From positions 1 through 64,000 of the forward strand of contig JAQBNL010000068.1 in the NCBI GenBank assembly GCA_028288585.1: a stretch of DNA of 64,000 bases, read 5' to 3'. Below are positions 43,048-50,812 of the stretch, piece by piece (within the stretch, counting starts at the first letter, position 1; the number at the start of each line of letters is the position of its first letter). The notes beneath the pieces are model-generated. The model was given only the letters and a program-made list of their open reading frames with translations, was not told the DNA's origin and searched no databases. The stretch is from Chitinophagaceae bacterium. GTDB taxonomy: Bacteria; Bacteroidota; Bacteroidia; Chitinophagales; Chitinophagaceae. The position numbers and the translations under genes were made by a program.

Positions 43048-44028
43048 ATGAGGAGATTTACAATATTCATTATCTCTTTATTTATTTACAGCAACCTGGC
43101 AGCGCAGGATAAATTACTGGTAGTGGAAGGCAGCCCGCCTAACCTGTATCTTATACATACTGTTGCTCCTAAAGAAAATTATTACAGCGTAGGCAGGATG
43201 TATAATGTTTCGCCCAAAGATCTTGCACCTTATAATGATCTCACTTTTGAAAAAGGCTTGTCACTCGGGCAAACTATTAAAATCCCACTGGGAGTCAACA
43301 ATTTTTCACAGGGCGATGCTCCAAAAGAAAATGAAGTGCTTGTACCGGTATACCATATCACGCAGCCAAAGGAAGGGCTGTACAGGGTTAGTGTAAGCTA
43401 TAATAAAGTACCCCTTGATGCATTAAAAAAGTGGAACAAATTATCCGGCGATGCCGTAGGTTCGGGCACTAAATTAATTGTAGGCTATTTAAAAGTTTTA
43501 AAAGATCAGTCGCCGCTTGCATCGCAGGCACTGAAAGTTAATCCTCCAGACCTGGCAATTAAAAAGGTCGATGATAAAAAACAAACTGCTACCAGCCAGC
43601 CTAAAGAAAAAATTACAGAGCCCCAACCAAAGGAAGAAAAATCCATTGTAAAAGAAAAACCACTGGAAAATACACCGGTAAGAACAAGCGGTACAATTAA
43701 TTTTAACGGCGGAAAATTTAAAAGCCTGTACAACGATCAAATAAAAAACAGGCCATTGGAAAATGAATTTGGCGCCGCAGCAATATTTAAAACAACCAGC
43801 GGATGGCAGGATGGAAAATATTATTGCTTTCATAATACTGCCGAGCCGGGCACCATAATAAAAGTTACCAATAATGCAAACGGCAAAGTTGTTTATGCCA
43901 AAGTGTTAGATGCCATCCCTGATATAAAACAAAACGGCGGGTTGTTATTACGCATCAGCAATTCGGCAGCAGATGAATTAGGTGTTTCAGATAATAAATT
44001 TGATTGCTCGGTGAGCTATGCGAAGTAA
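43048..44028 (+). CDS. Secreted LysM / RlpA-like double-psi barrel protein
   Basis: The protein has 326 residues from the ATG at 43048; the ATG at 43024 would add 8 residues before the signal peptide. The signal peptide runs to LAAQ (about residue 19). Two LysM-like peptidoglycan-binding modules follow: LIHTVAPKENYYSVGRMYNVSPKDLAPYNDL...LSLGQTIKIP and YHITQPKEGLYRVSVSYNKVPLDALKKWN...GTKLIVGY. A Pro/Lys-rich linker then leads to a C-terminal barrel (FGAAAIFKTTSGWQDGKYYCFHNTAEPGTIIKVTNNANGKVVYAKVLDAIPD) resembling RlpA. It probably binds or cleaves cell-wall glycans. The stop codon abuts a family B repeat. Confidence 0.85.
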   Translation: MRRFTIFIISLFIYSNLAAQDKLLVVEGSPPNLYLIHTVAPKENYYSVGRMYNVSPKDLAPYNDLTFEKGLSLGQTIKIPLGVNNFSQGDAPKENEVLVPVYHITQPKEGLYRVSVSYNKVPLDALKKWNKLSGDAVGSGTKLIVGYLKVLKDQSPLASQALKVNPPDLAIKKVDDKKQTATSQPKEKITEPQPKEEKSIVKEKPLENTPVRTSGTINFNGGKFKSLYNDQIKNRPLENEFGAAAIFKTTSGWQDGKYYCFHNTAEPGTIIKVTNNANGKVVYAKVLDAIPDIKQNGGLLLRISNSAADELGVSDNKFDCSVSYAK

Positions 44029-44066
44029 GCCCCTCTAAATTTCTCCGCCTGAGGCGGAAGACCTTG
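44023..44066. repeat. Family B repeat at the LysM gene stop codon
   Basis: AAGTAAGCCCCTCTAAATTT then CTCCGCCTGAGGCGGAAGACCTTG, with the perfect stem TCCGCC-TGA-GGCGGA at 44044-44058. Its first bases contain the TAA stop of the LysM gene. The first 25 bases match the repeat at the glycosyltransferase stop codon (38832-38806, minus strand). It lies between convergent genes and may terminate both. Confidence 0.65.
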
Positions 44067-44074
44067 TAAGTTCC

Positions 44075-45055
44075 TTAAAATTTAAAGCCTCTCAAGAACT
44101 CTTCAACACCCATTCTTTTTTTTCCTTCCAGTTGTAATTCAGTGATCGAAATATAGCCATTGGTGGAGGCGAATTTCAAAAATGTTTTTTTATCAGTTTC
44201 AAATTCTCCTGCTGCAATTAAAGGTTTGGTAATTTCTTTTTTTGCCTTGTATATTTTTAAAGTTTTACCATTCAATAAAGTAAAGGCGCCGGGGTAAGGC
44301 GAAAGCCCGCGGATAAGATTATATACTTCATCAACCGTTTTGCTCCAGTCAATTTTTGAAGTCTCTGTAGAAAGTTTGGGAGCATGCTTTAACATGGTCT
44401 GACCCCCGAAGTTTTGGGGCAGGCTGTCCCGGTCTGACCATGTTTGTGGAGATTCTCTTAAAGTATTTCCAGTTAATTCTTTCACTGTTTTTACTAAAAG
44501 ATCACCGCCAATCTCTTTCATTCGGTCATGTAATTCGCCTGCAGTTTCATCTTCGCCAATGACTATTTTTTCCTGCAATAAAATATTCCCTGTATCAATT
44601 TGATGTTGCAGTTTAAATGTGGTTGCACCGGTTTCTTTTTCTCCATTGATGATAGCCCAATTTATTGGGGCAGCACCACGGTATTGCGGCAACAGGGATG
44701 CATGAAGATTGATGGTTCCCATGGGAGGCATATCCCATACAGCTTCGGGCAACATACGAAAAGCAACTACCAACTGCAGATCAGCGTTTAAAGATTTTAG
44801 TTCTTCTAAGAAAACAGGATCTTTTAATTTTTCGGGTTGTAATATTTTCAATCCTTTTTCCAAAGCAAACTTTTTTATTGCGCTTTGCTGTAAATTCATT
44901 CCCCGGCCTGCAGGTTTATCCGGGGCTGTAATCACTGCAACAATATTATATCCCGCCTTTAATAATTTATCAAGAGAAGGCACCGCGAATTCCGGCGTTC
45001 CCATAAAAACAATACGCTCAATCTTTGTGAATGAAGAAGAAATATTTTCAGCCAT
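44075..45055 (-). CDS. fmt: Methionyl-tRNA formyltransferase, with in-frame palindromic insertion
   Basis: It formylates initiator Met-tRNA with 10-formyl-THF. The 326 residues from the ATG at 45055 include RIVFMGTPEFAVPSL, AVITAPDKPAGRG, the catalytic LHASLLPQYRGAAPINWAI (Asn-His-Ser/Asp set) and the C-terminal OB-like domain (LRGLSPYPGAFTLLNGKTLKIYKA). A segment of about 17 residues (TWSDRDSLPQNFGGQTM, near residues 205-221) is encoded by a 52-bp palindrome at 44392-44443, in the linker between the domains just before APKLS..IDW. An upstream extension to 45103 would add non-family residues read from a repeat, so it is rejected. Confidence 0.93.
   Translation of the reverse strand: MAENISSSFTKIERIVFMGTPEFAVPSLDKLLKAGYNIVAVITAPDKPAGRGMNLQQSAIKKFALEKGLKILQPEKLKDPVFLEELKSLNADLQLVVAFRMLPEAVWDMPPMGTINLHASLLPQYRGAAPINWAIINGEKETGATTFKLQHQIDTGNILLQEKIVIGEDETAGELHDRMKEIGGDLLVKTVKELTGNTLRESPQTWSDRDSLPQNFGGQTMLKHAPKLSTETSKIDWSKTVDEVYNLIRGLSPYPGAFTLLNGKTLKIYKAKKEITKPLIAAGEFETDKKTFLKFASTNGYISITELQLEGKKRMGVEEFLRGFKF
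44392..44443. repeat. 52-bp palindrome inserted in frame in fmt
   Basis: The ends ACATGGTCTGACC (44392-44404) and GGTCTGACCATGT (44431-44443) are inverted with one mismatch. The core CCCCCGAAGTTTTGGGGC (44403-44420) recurs as CCCCCGAAATGTTGGGGC at 46455-46472. No stop codon interrupts the fmt frame. Confidence 0.7.
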
Positions 45056-45077
45056 GAGCAAATGTAAGGAACACATT

Positions 45078-45101
45078 GTTCCCCCTTCAGGGGTTAGGGA
45101 C
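45078..45101. repeat. Family B repeat carrying the NamZ stop codon
   Basis: GTTCCCCCTTCAGGGGTTAG then GGAC. On the minus strand CCCCTGAAGGGGGAAC contains the TGA stop (45089-45087) of the DUF1343 gene. GAAGGGGGAAC is shared with 22979-22989. Confidence 0.6.
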
Positions 45102-46352
45102 AAAATCTGTATAGAGCAAATATTTCTTTCTTATTTTTTTGAAGGCATTTAATCCCGGCTCCCAGCTTTTTCTTATTTCATTTTCTGAAAGCCCTGCTTT
45201 TATCTGCTGCATTAACATGGCATTGCCCGCAAGCTTATTAAAGAAATAATCTTCCTCCTGCGGCTTATCTTTTTTAGGAATTAAAAAGAATTTGTCTTTA
45301 TCAGGAAACAATTTATATGCATTAATAAGCCAGCTTAATTGAATCCTGTTATTTACTTTTTTATATACAGCGTCGGGACCTGCATTAAGATTCCATCCAT
45401 AGCAAACCTGGTTTTTTAATTTTGGTTCCTTAGCGCCTTCTCTTGCAACCGGGGTGAATGTATATAAATTTTCAGGCAATGATGGATGCCCGAATATTTG
45501 AAAAGGCTTATCCGTGCCTCTGCCCTCACTTAACACTGTTCCCTCAAAAAAGCACGTGGATGGATACCAATAAATGGATTGTATTTCAGGAAGATTAGGA
45601 GATGGTTTTACCGGCAGAACATACCTGCTTTTATGATCATAATTTTTACACTTTATCACAAGAAAATGAAATGGGGTATCAGCAGAATTACGGGCCTGTT
45701 GGTAATAACTATAGGTTTGATTGGCGGCAGGGGTAAGCCATTTTTCTCCCGCTATCATCATTGCGTATTCACCCATCGTCATACCATACACTATGGGTAC
45801 CGGCATAACACCAACACCGCTTTTAAATTTGGGCTCAAGCACAGGGCCATCCACATAAAAGCCAATAGGATTGGGCCTGTCGAGAAGCAGCATAGGTATT
45901 TTATATTCCAGGGAAGCTTCCAGGTATTTTTGCATCGAGTTGATATAAGTATAAAACCGTACGCCTACATCCTGCAGATCAAATATCATTATATCCACTC
46001 CTTTAAGATCTTCTTTTGTTGGTTTTGAATGCTTGCCATATAAACTCACCACTTCAATTCCTGTGGCTTTGTCAATGTAATTACTAACACTTTCGCCGGC
46101 ATCTGCATCTCCTCTAAACCCATGTTCGGGTCCAAATATTTTTACCACTTTAATTCCGCGTTTCACTAACATATCCACCAAATGCGTATCCCCCACCATT
46201 GATGTTTGGTTGGCAAATACTGCTACAGTTTTTCCTTTCAGCATAGGTACATAAACATCTACTCTTTCGGCACCGGGTATTATTTTAGTTTGGGCCATGG
46301 TTACATTAAGAAAGAAAATTAACAGGCAGAATACGGATACATATTTTTTCAT
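45087..46352 (-). CDS. namZ: DUF1343 family exo-beta-N-acetylmuramidase (NamZ-like)
   Basis: NamZ enzymes release terminal N-acetylmuramic acid from peptidoglycan glycans in the periplasm. The 421 residues from the ATG at 46352 begin with a signal peptide ending at TMAQ (about residue 21). The catalytic N-terminal domain shows TVAVFANQTSMVGDTHLVDML, VKIFGPEHGFRGDADAGE, VSLYGKHSKPTKEDL and IMIFDLQDVGVRFYTYI. LLDRPNPIGFYVDGPVLEP and the C-terminal SPNLPEIQSIYWYPSTCFFEGTVLSEGRGTDKPFQIFG complete the family pattern. The last residues PNP come from a family B repeat that also supplies the stop codon. It ends 31 nt before fmt on the same strand. Confidence 0.9.
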   Translation of the reverse strand: MKKYVSVFCLLIFFLNVTMAQTKIIPGAERVDVYVPMLKGKTVAVFANQTSMVGDTHLVDMLVKRGIKVVKIFGPEHGFRGDADAGESVSNYIDKATGIEVVSLYGKHSKPTKEDLKGVDIMIFDLQDVGVRFYTYINSMQKYLEASLEYKIPMLLLDRPNPIGFYVDGPVLEPKFKSGVGVMPVPIVYGMTMGEYAMMIAGEKWLTPAANQTYSYYQQARNSADTPFHFLVIKCKNYDHKSRYVLPVKPSPNLPEIQSIYWYPSTCFFEGTVLSEGRGTDKPFQIFGHPSLPENLYTFTPVAREGAKEPKLKNQVCYGWNLNAGPDAVYKKVNNRIQLSWLINAYKLFPDKDKFFLIPKKDKPQEEDYFFNKLAGNAMLMQQIKAGLSENEIRKSWEPGLNAFKKIRKKYLLYTDFVPNP

Positions 46353-46454
46353 CTTCAAATTTCAATAAAGTTAAATAGGAAAGTGTTATTACTTTTGCAA
46401 TCTTATTAATAAAAGCCGGATAGCGCTTAAAAAAAATGTACTGAATGATACAAT

Positions 46455-46472
46455 CCCCCGAAATGTTGGGGC
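46455..46472. repeat. CCCCCGAA..TTGGGGC repeat core (second copy)
   Basis: CCCCCGAAATGTTGGGGC matches the core of the palindrome in fmt (16 of 18 bases). It lies in the divergent gap between namZ and the FKBP gene, possibly in the promoter region. Confidence 0.5.
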
Positions 46473-46515
46473 TTAATATTGGTACAAATGTTGACAACAA
46501 AAATTAAAAAAAAAC

Positions 46516-46947
46516 ATGGAACAAGCAAAAGAAGGCGACGTAGTTAGAGTTCACTACACAGGCAAATTAACCAATGGTGAGCAATTTGATTCAAGCACAG
46601 GAAGAGAACCGCTTGAGTTTACCGTTGGTGCAGGACAAATGATAAAAGGCTTTGATGATGCAATGCCGGGCATGGCCGTTGGTGAAAAGAAAACGATAAA
46701 TATTTTACCCGGAGATGCTTATGGGCATAAAGATGAGCAGGCCGTAATCGAATTTCCCAAAGCAAATATACCCGCCGATATGAAACTTGAGATTGGTATG
46801 CAATTACAGTTACGCAATGAAGCCGGGCAGCCATTTCCTGTTACGGTTGCAGAAATTAAAGATGATGTGGTTGTACTGGATGCCAATCATTCTCTGGCGG
46901 GTAAAGAACTTGTTTTTGATATTGAGCTGGTGGAGATAGTAAAATAA
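46516..46947 (+). CDS. FKBP-type peptidyl-prolyl cis-trans isomerase (SlyD-like)
   Basis: A protein of 143 residues. It has the FKBP core VRVHYTGKLTNGEQFDSSTGREPLEFTVGAGQMIKGFDDAMPGMAVGEKKTINILPGDAYG (residues about 10-72), then an insert-in-flap domain (EFPKANIPADMKLEIGMQLQLRNEAGQPFPVTV) as in SlyD, and the closing strand ELVFDIELVEIVK. The SlyD His-rich metal-binding tail is absent. It folds proline-containing proteins and acts as a chaperone. Presumably cytosolic as no signal peptide is present. Confidence 0.93.
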   Translation: MEQAKEGDVVRVHYTGKLTNGEQFDSSTGREPLEFTVGAGQMIKGFDDAMPGMAVGEKKTINILPGDAYGHKDEQAVIEFPKANIPADMKLEIGMQLQLRNEAGQPFPVTVAEIKDDVVVLDANHSLAGKELVFDIELVEIVK

Positions 46948-46955
46948 AGTCGTGG

Positions 46956-47015
46956 TTTTAAGTTGTACGTTCTAAGTTTTTGCCCACTTATAACTTACTA
47001 CGTACAACTTATAAC
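46956..47015. repeat. Inverted repeat (AAGTTGTACGT / ACGTACAACTT) before guaB
   Basis: A perfect 11-base pair of arms at 46960-46970 and 47000-47010 lies within a longer imperfect palindrome (TTTTAAGTTGTACGTTCTAAG and TTACTACGTACAACTTATAAC). It ends 10 nt before the guaB -7 element, so it may also act on transcription. Confidence 0.6.
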
Positions 47016-47024
47016 TTCCTGCAT

Positions 47025-47032
47025 TACCTTTG
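47025..47032 (+). promoter_or_regulatory. Candidate -7 element abutting guaB
   Basis: TACCTTTG matches TAnnTTTG and ends 3 nt before the guaB ATG at 47036. Used as a promoter it would give a leaderless message. No TTTG is seen 19 nt upstream. Confidence 0.35.
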
Positions 47033-47035
47033 CTC

Positions 47036-48526
47036 ATGGCAACAATAAATAACCCTTCGTCTCGCAATTCAAAAAAATTTTTCGGTGATGGTTTAACGTT
47101 TGATGACGTATTGCTTATGCCGGCATACAGCGAGGTGCTTCCACGTGATGTAAATATCCAAACGCAGCTCACAAAAAATATCACGCTTAATATTCCCATG
47201 CTGTCGGCAGCCATGGATACTGTTACCGAAGCAGCGCTGGCAATTGCGCTTGCCCGTGAAGGTGGTCTTGGAATTTTACATAAGAACATGAGTATTGAGC
47301 AGCAGGCTGCCGAGGTACGTAAAGTAAAAAGAAGCGAAAGCGGGTTAATACTTGATCCCATCACATTGCTTATAGATGCTACTATCGGCGATGCTTTGCG
47401 GCTGATGAAAGAAAATAAAATCGGGGGAATTCCCATTGTTGATTCAAATAAAAAACTGGTAGGTATTTTAACCAATCGTGATCTGCGTTTTGAAGAAAAT
47501 TATAAACGCAAGGTTAGTGATGTAATGACGAAGGATAATCTTATCACCGCCCCGGAGGGCACTGACCTTAAAAAAGCACAGGCCATTTTAAGAAAATATA
47601 AAATTGAAAAACTTCCCGTCGTAAGCAAATCGGGAATATTGAAAGGGCTTATTACTTACAGGGATATTCTGCAGGTACACAATCATCCTAATGCAACCAA
47701 AGATTCATTCGGAAGATTGCTGGTGGGAGCAGGCGTAGGTATTACAAAAGACATTAATGAACGTGTTGCGGCACTGCATAATGTAGGTGTTGATGTTATT
47801 TGCCTGGACAGCGCTCATGGCCATACCAAAGGTGTTATAAGTGCATTAAAAAAAATAAAAAATAATTTTAAAGAACTGCAGGTCATTGCAGGAAATATCG
47901 GTACTGCTGCAGGTGCAAAAGCATTAGCAGATGCCGGGGCAGATGCAGTGAAAGTGGGGATAGGACCCGGTTCCATCTGCACAACAAGAATTGTTGCAGG
48001 TGCAGGCGTGCCGCAGATAACTGCATTAATGGAAGCAGCTTCAGCATTAAAAAATAAAAACATCGGCATTATTGCAGATGGTGGAATTCGCTATACAGGT
48101 GACATGGTAAAAGCGTTGGCAGCAGGCGCAAGCTGCGTAATGATGGGAAATGTTTTTGCAGGCACAGAAGAAAGCCCCGGTGAAACAATTATTTACGAGG
48201 GAAGAAAATTTAAGCAATACCGTGGTATGGGTTCGCTGGGCGCTATGGCACAAGGCAGCAGCGACCGCTACTTCCAGGATGTGGAAGATGAGATACAAAA
48301 ATTTGTTCCCGAAGGCATTGAAGGACGGGTGGCTTATAAAGGTTTTCTTGATGAAGTAGTGCACCAGTTTACAGGCGGCCTGAGAGCGGGTATGGGGTAT
48401 TGCGGAGCAAAAAATATTGCAGCTTTGCAGCAATCAACATTTGTAAAAATAACCAATGCCGCCATGAAGGAAAGCCATGCACATGATATTGAAATAACAA
48501 GAGAGGCTCCTAATTATAGCAGGTAG
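47036..48526 (+). CDS. guaB: Inosine-5'-monophosphate dehydrogenase
   Basis: It oxidises IMP to XMP with NAD, the committed step to GMP. The 496 residues include [21 protein letters not shown] at the start, two CBS domains (about residues 100-215, [30 protein letters not shown] and its pair), the [33 protein letters not shown] loop with catalytic Cys315, and the flap [18 protein letters not shown]. The ATG at 47036 is preferred over the TTG at 47030. A family A repeat begins 1 nt after the stop codon. Confidence 0.97.
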   Translation: MATINNPSSRNSKKFFGDGLTFDDVLLMPAYSEVLPRDVNIQTQLTKNITLNIPMLSAAMDTVTEAALAIALAREGGLGILHKNMSIEQQAAEVRKVKRSESGLILDPITLLIDATIGDALRLMKENKIGGIPIVDSNKKLVGILTNRDLRFEENYKRKVSDVMTKDNLITAPEGTDLKKAQAILRKYKIEKLPVVSKSGILKGLITYRDILQVHNHPNATKDSFGRLLVGAGVGITKDINERVAALHNVGVDVICLDSAHGHTKGVISALKKIKNNFKELQVIAGNIGTAAGAKALADAGADAVKVGIGPGSICTTRIVAGAGVPQITALMEAASALKNKNIGIIADGGIRYTGDMVKALAAGASCVMMGNVFAGTEESPGETIIYEGRKFKQYRGMGSLGAMAQGSSDRYFQDVEDEIQKFVPEGIEGRVAYKGFLDEVVHQFTGGLRAGMGYCGAKNIAALQQSTFVKITNAAMKESHAHDIEITREAPNYSR

Positions 48527-48527
48527 A

Positions 48528-48709
48528 TTGTCTGAACTGGGATTTATGGGATGATTAGGATTATGGGATTTAAGTCTCTGATATTTTTAATGCCATTATT
48601 ATTTTGAACGCAATAAAATTTTAAATTATCTATTAATCATAAATCTACCAGCACATAATTCAGATAAATCCCATGTATCCTGTAATCCCATAAATCCCAG
48701 TTCAGACAA
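48528..48709. repeat. Family A paired-arm palindromic repeat (MITE-like), copy 2, best preserved
   Basis: The outer 25 bases, starting TTGTCTGAACTGGGATTTAT, are perfectly inverted (48528-48552 and 48685-48709). Similarity continues inward with small indels to about 46 bases. The 90-base interior is AT-rich and non-coding. The left end lies 1 nt after the guaB stop codon, and the last base of the right end is the A of the next gene's ATG. Confidence 0.8.
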
Positions 48710-49875
48710 TGCTTCGCAAATTTCTTATTTCTCATTTCTTATTCCTGTTTTCTTATTCCTGTTTTGCTCAAATAGATTCCTGTCATCTTCGTATTAGCCT
48801 GCTTACCTGCAGCCCTGGTGAGGAATTATATTCAACTTTTGGGCATAGTGCACTCAGGGTAACTGACTCCGTTGGTAATGAAGACATCGTTTATAACTAT
48901 GGCACTTTCAATTTTGATGAGCCGGGATTTTATACAAAATTCATACGGGGAAAATTGATGTATTATTTATCTACACAGGATTTTATTTCTTTTAAACAGG
49001 ATTATGAGCTCGAAAAGAGAAGCATGATAGAACAGGTGCTGAATTTATCCTGTGATGAAAAACAGAAAATGGTTCAGTTGCTTCATGAAAATTTGATGAA
49101 TGAAAATAAATTCTATAAATATGATTTCCTGTTTGACAACTGCACTACACGGCTTCGTGACCTTTTAGAAAAATCGGGTGATACTGCGGTACACTTTGCA
49201 AATGTTGTAAAAGAGAAAACCAGTTTCCGCCAGCATATTTTTGAATACATGGATTATAACGATAAGCTGTGGACCAAGCTGGGTATGGATCTTTTATTGG
49301 GAAATAATACAGATGCAATCATGACCAACAGGGAAGCAATGTTTCTTCCCGATTATTTATTGAAAGGTTTTGACAGCGGGAGAATTGGCAATAAACCTGT
49401 TGTTAGTTCTAAGATTACTGTTATTGATCTGCCTGTAGAGAAACCGAAGAAAAATTTCTTTACAAATCCTGTTTTTATTTTTTGGTTATTATTTATTGCA
49501 ATTGTTTTGTTGAGTCTTTCCAAAAGCCGGCGGGCAAAAAGCCTTTTATATGGTTTTGACGGCTTTCTTTTTTTTATTACAGGATTTGCAGGTGTAGTAA
49601 TATTGATCATGTGGTTTGGTACTGAGCATATAGTTTGCAGGAATAATTATAACATTTTATGGGCATGGCCAACACATGCAATAGCGGCATTTTTTATTAA
49701 TAGCCGGAAAAAATTGCCTGCAAAATATTTTACTTTAACAGCCATAGTTGAACTGGTTGTATTATTGATATGGTTCTTTGTTCCCCAGCAAATGAATCCT
49801 GCTTTTATCCCTGTCGTATTATTATTAATTCTTCGCAGTCTTCATTATGCCAAACAGCCGGCTTATAACATATAA
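48709..49875 (+). CDS. DUF4105 (Lnb N-terminal-like) membrane protein
   Basis: The protein has 388 residues. A signal peptide (MLRKFLISHFLFLFSYSCFAQ) is encoded by TTTCTTATTTCTCATTTC-like DNA. The DUF4105 domain follows: ISLLTCSPGEELYSTFGHSALRV (with the conserved Cys and His), VYNYGTFNFDEPGFYTKFIRGKLMYYLS and FDNCTTRLRDLLEK (Asp-Asn-Cys, about 143-160), resembling a papain-like thiol site. Four or five hydrophobic segments occupy the C-terminal third (about 255-385). It may be an envelope amidase or protease. It overlaps the hydrolase gene by 29 nt. Confidence 0.85.
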   Translation: MLRKFLISHFLFLFSYSCFAQIDSCHLRISLLTCSPGEELYSTFGHSALRVTDSVGNEDIVYNYGTFNFDEPGFYTKFIRGKLMYYLSTQDFISFKQDYELEKRSMIEQVLNLSCDEKQKMVQLLHENLMNENKFYKYDFLFDNCTTRLRDLLEKSGDTAVHFANVVKEKTSFRQHIFEYMDYNDKLWTKLGMDLLLGNNTDAIMTNREAMFLPDYLLKGFDSGRIGNKPVVSSKITVIDLPVEKPKKNFFTNPVFIFWLLFIAIVLLSLSKSRRAKSLLYGFDGFLFFITGFAGVVILIMWFGTEHIVCRNNYNILWAWPTHAIAAFFINSRKKLPAKYFTLTAIVELVVLLIWFFVPQQMNPAFIPVVLLLILRSLHYAKQPAYNI

Positions 49876-50716
49876 AAATAAAAGTATCCATTACAGGGTA
49901 TTTGGCAAAGGCAGTCCTGTAGTGCTTATTCATGGTTTTGGAGAAGATGGAAATATATGGAATGGGCTTATTAAAGATCTTCAAAATAATTTTTCTTTAA
50001 TCATTCCTGACCTTCCCGGCAGCGGCAAATCCGGAATGCTGGATGGAAATATTTCAATAGAAGATTATGCAGAAGTAATAAAGGCTATACTGGATAATGA
50101 ACTTCAGAAAGTCTTCCCTGAAAAAGTTTTTCATTCGCAACAATCTTCTCCATTTCCTCTCCGTCAACTGGCGGGGGAGATGGAGGGGGCCGGTGTTACT
50201 ATGATCGGTCATAGTATGGGTGGTTATATTACACTTGCTTTTGCTGAAAAATATGCCGAACTATTAAATGGTTTTGGATTATTTCATTCCTCTGCGTTTG
50301 CTGATGACGAAGAAAAGAAACAAACACGCCGCAAAGCAATTGATTTTATAAAAGAAAACGGAGCTTATGCTTTTTTAAGAACTTCTATCCCCAACCTTTT
50401 TGCAGGTAAACAGCATCAGGAAGAGATGGAAGCTTTAATTAAAGAAGGTGAAAAATTTAGTGAGGAAGCATTGATACAATATTACCAGGCAATGATAAAC
50501 AGGCCTGGCAGAACCGCACTATTAAAAAGCTTTGATAAGCCTGTTCTTTTTATTATTGGTGAAAAAGATAATGCTATCCCTTTACAGGCATCTTTACAAC
50601 AATGCCATTTGCCTGTGATATCACATGTACATATCATGGATACAGGCCATATGGGAATGATTGAGCAGTCTGAAAAATGTAAAGCGGCAGTTTTATCTTT
50701 TTTACAAAATATTTAA
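49847..50716 (+). CDS. Alpha/beta hydrolase with in-frame hairpin insertion
   Basis: The protein has 289 residues. The family fold is clear: IHYRVFGKGSPVVLIHGFGEDGNIWN (oxyanion hole HGFG), LIIPDLPGSGKS, the nucleophile elbow GHSMGG (Ser about residue 126), and later the acid and the catalytic His in DTGHMGMIEQ. Between LDNEL and the elbow strand there are about 30 extra residues (FPEKVFHSQQSSPFPLRQLAGEMEGAG), where relatives have a few residues only. They are encoded by a GC-rich hairpin at 50148-50185 of family B. The substrate is unknown. It begins inside the end of the preceding gene. Confidence 0.9.
   Translation: MPNSRLITYKNKSIHYRVFGKGSPVVLIHGFGEDGNIWNGLIKDLQNNFSLIIPDLPGSGKSGMLDGNISIEDYAEVIKAILDNELQKVFPEKVFHSQQSSPFPLRQLAGEMEGAGVTMIGHSMGGYITLAFAEKYAELLNGFGLFHSSAFADDEEKKQTRRKAIDFIKENGAYAFLRTSIPNLFAGKQHQEEMEALIKEGEKFSEEALIQYYQAMINRPGRTALLKSFDKPVLFIIGEKDNAIPLQASLQQCHLPVISHVHIMDTGHMGMIEQSEKCKAAVLSFLQNI
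50148..50185. repeat. Family B hairpin inside the alpha/beta hydrolase gene
   Basis: CTCCATTTCCTCTCCG and GCGGGGGAGATGGAG pair over about 15 positions, mismatches being G-U type, around the loop TCAACTG. The right side CGGGGGAGATGGAGGGGGCC matches the repeat at 38805-38826 with a short indel. Confidence 0.65.
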
Positions 50717-50812
50717 ACATTTATTACCGTTCACTTACAGCGGCCACTATCTTTAGACAGCTTTTTGGTGTAATTTGAGGTCTTGTAATTTGCTACCCTG
50801 CTATTTAAAACA

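Noticed and set aside
45579-46028. Open frame of 149 codons on the plus strand
   Set aside because: Antisense to the well-supported DUF1343/NamZ gene.
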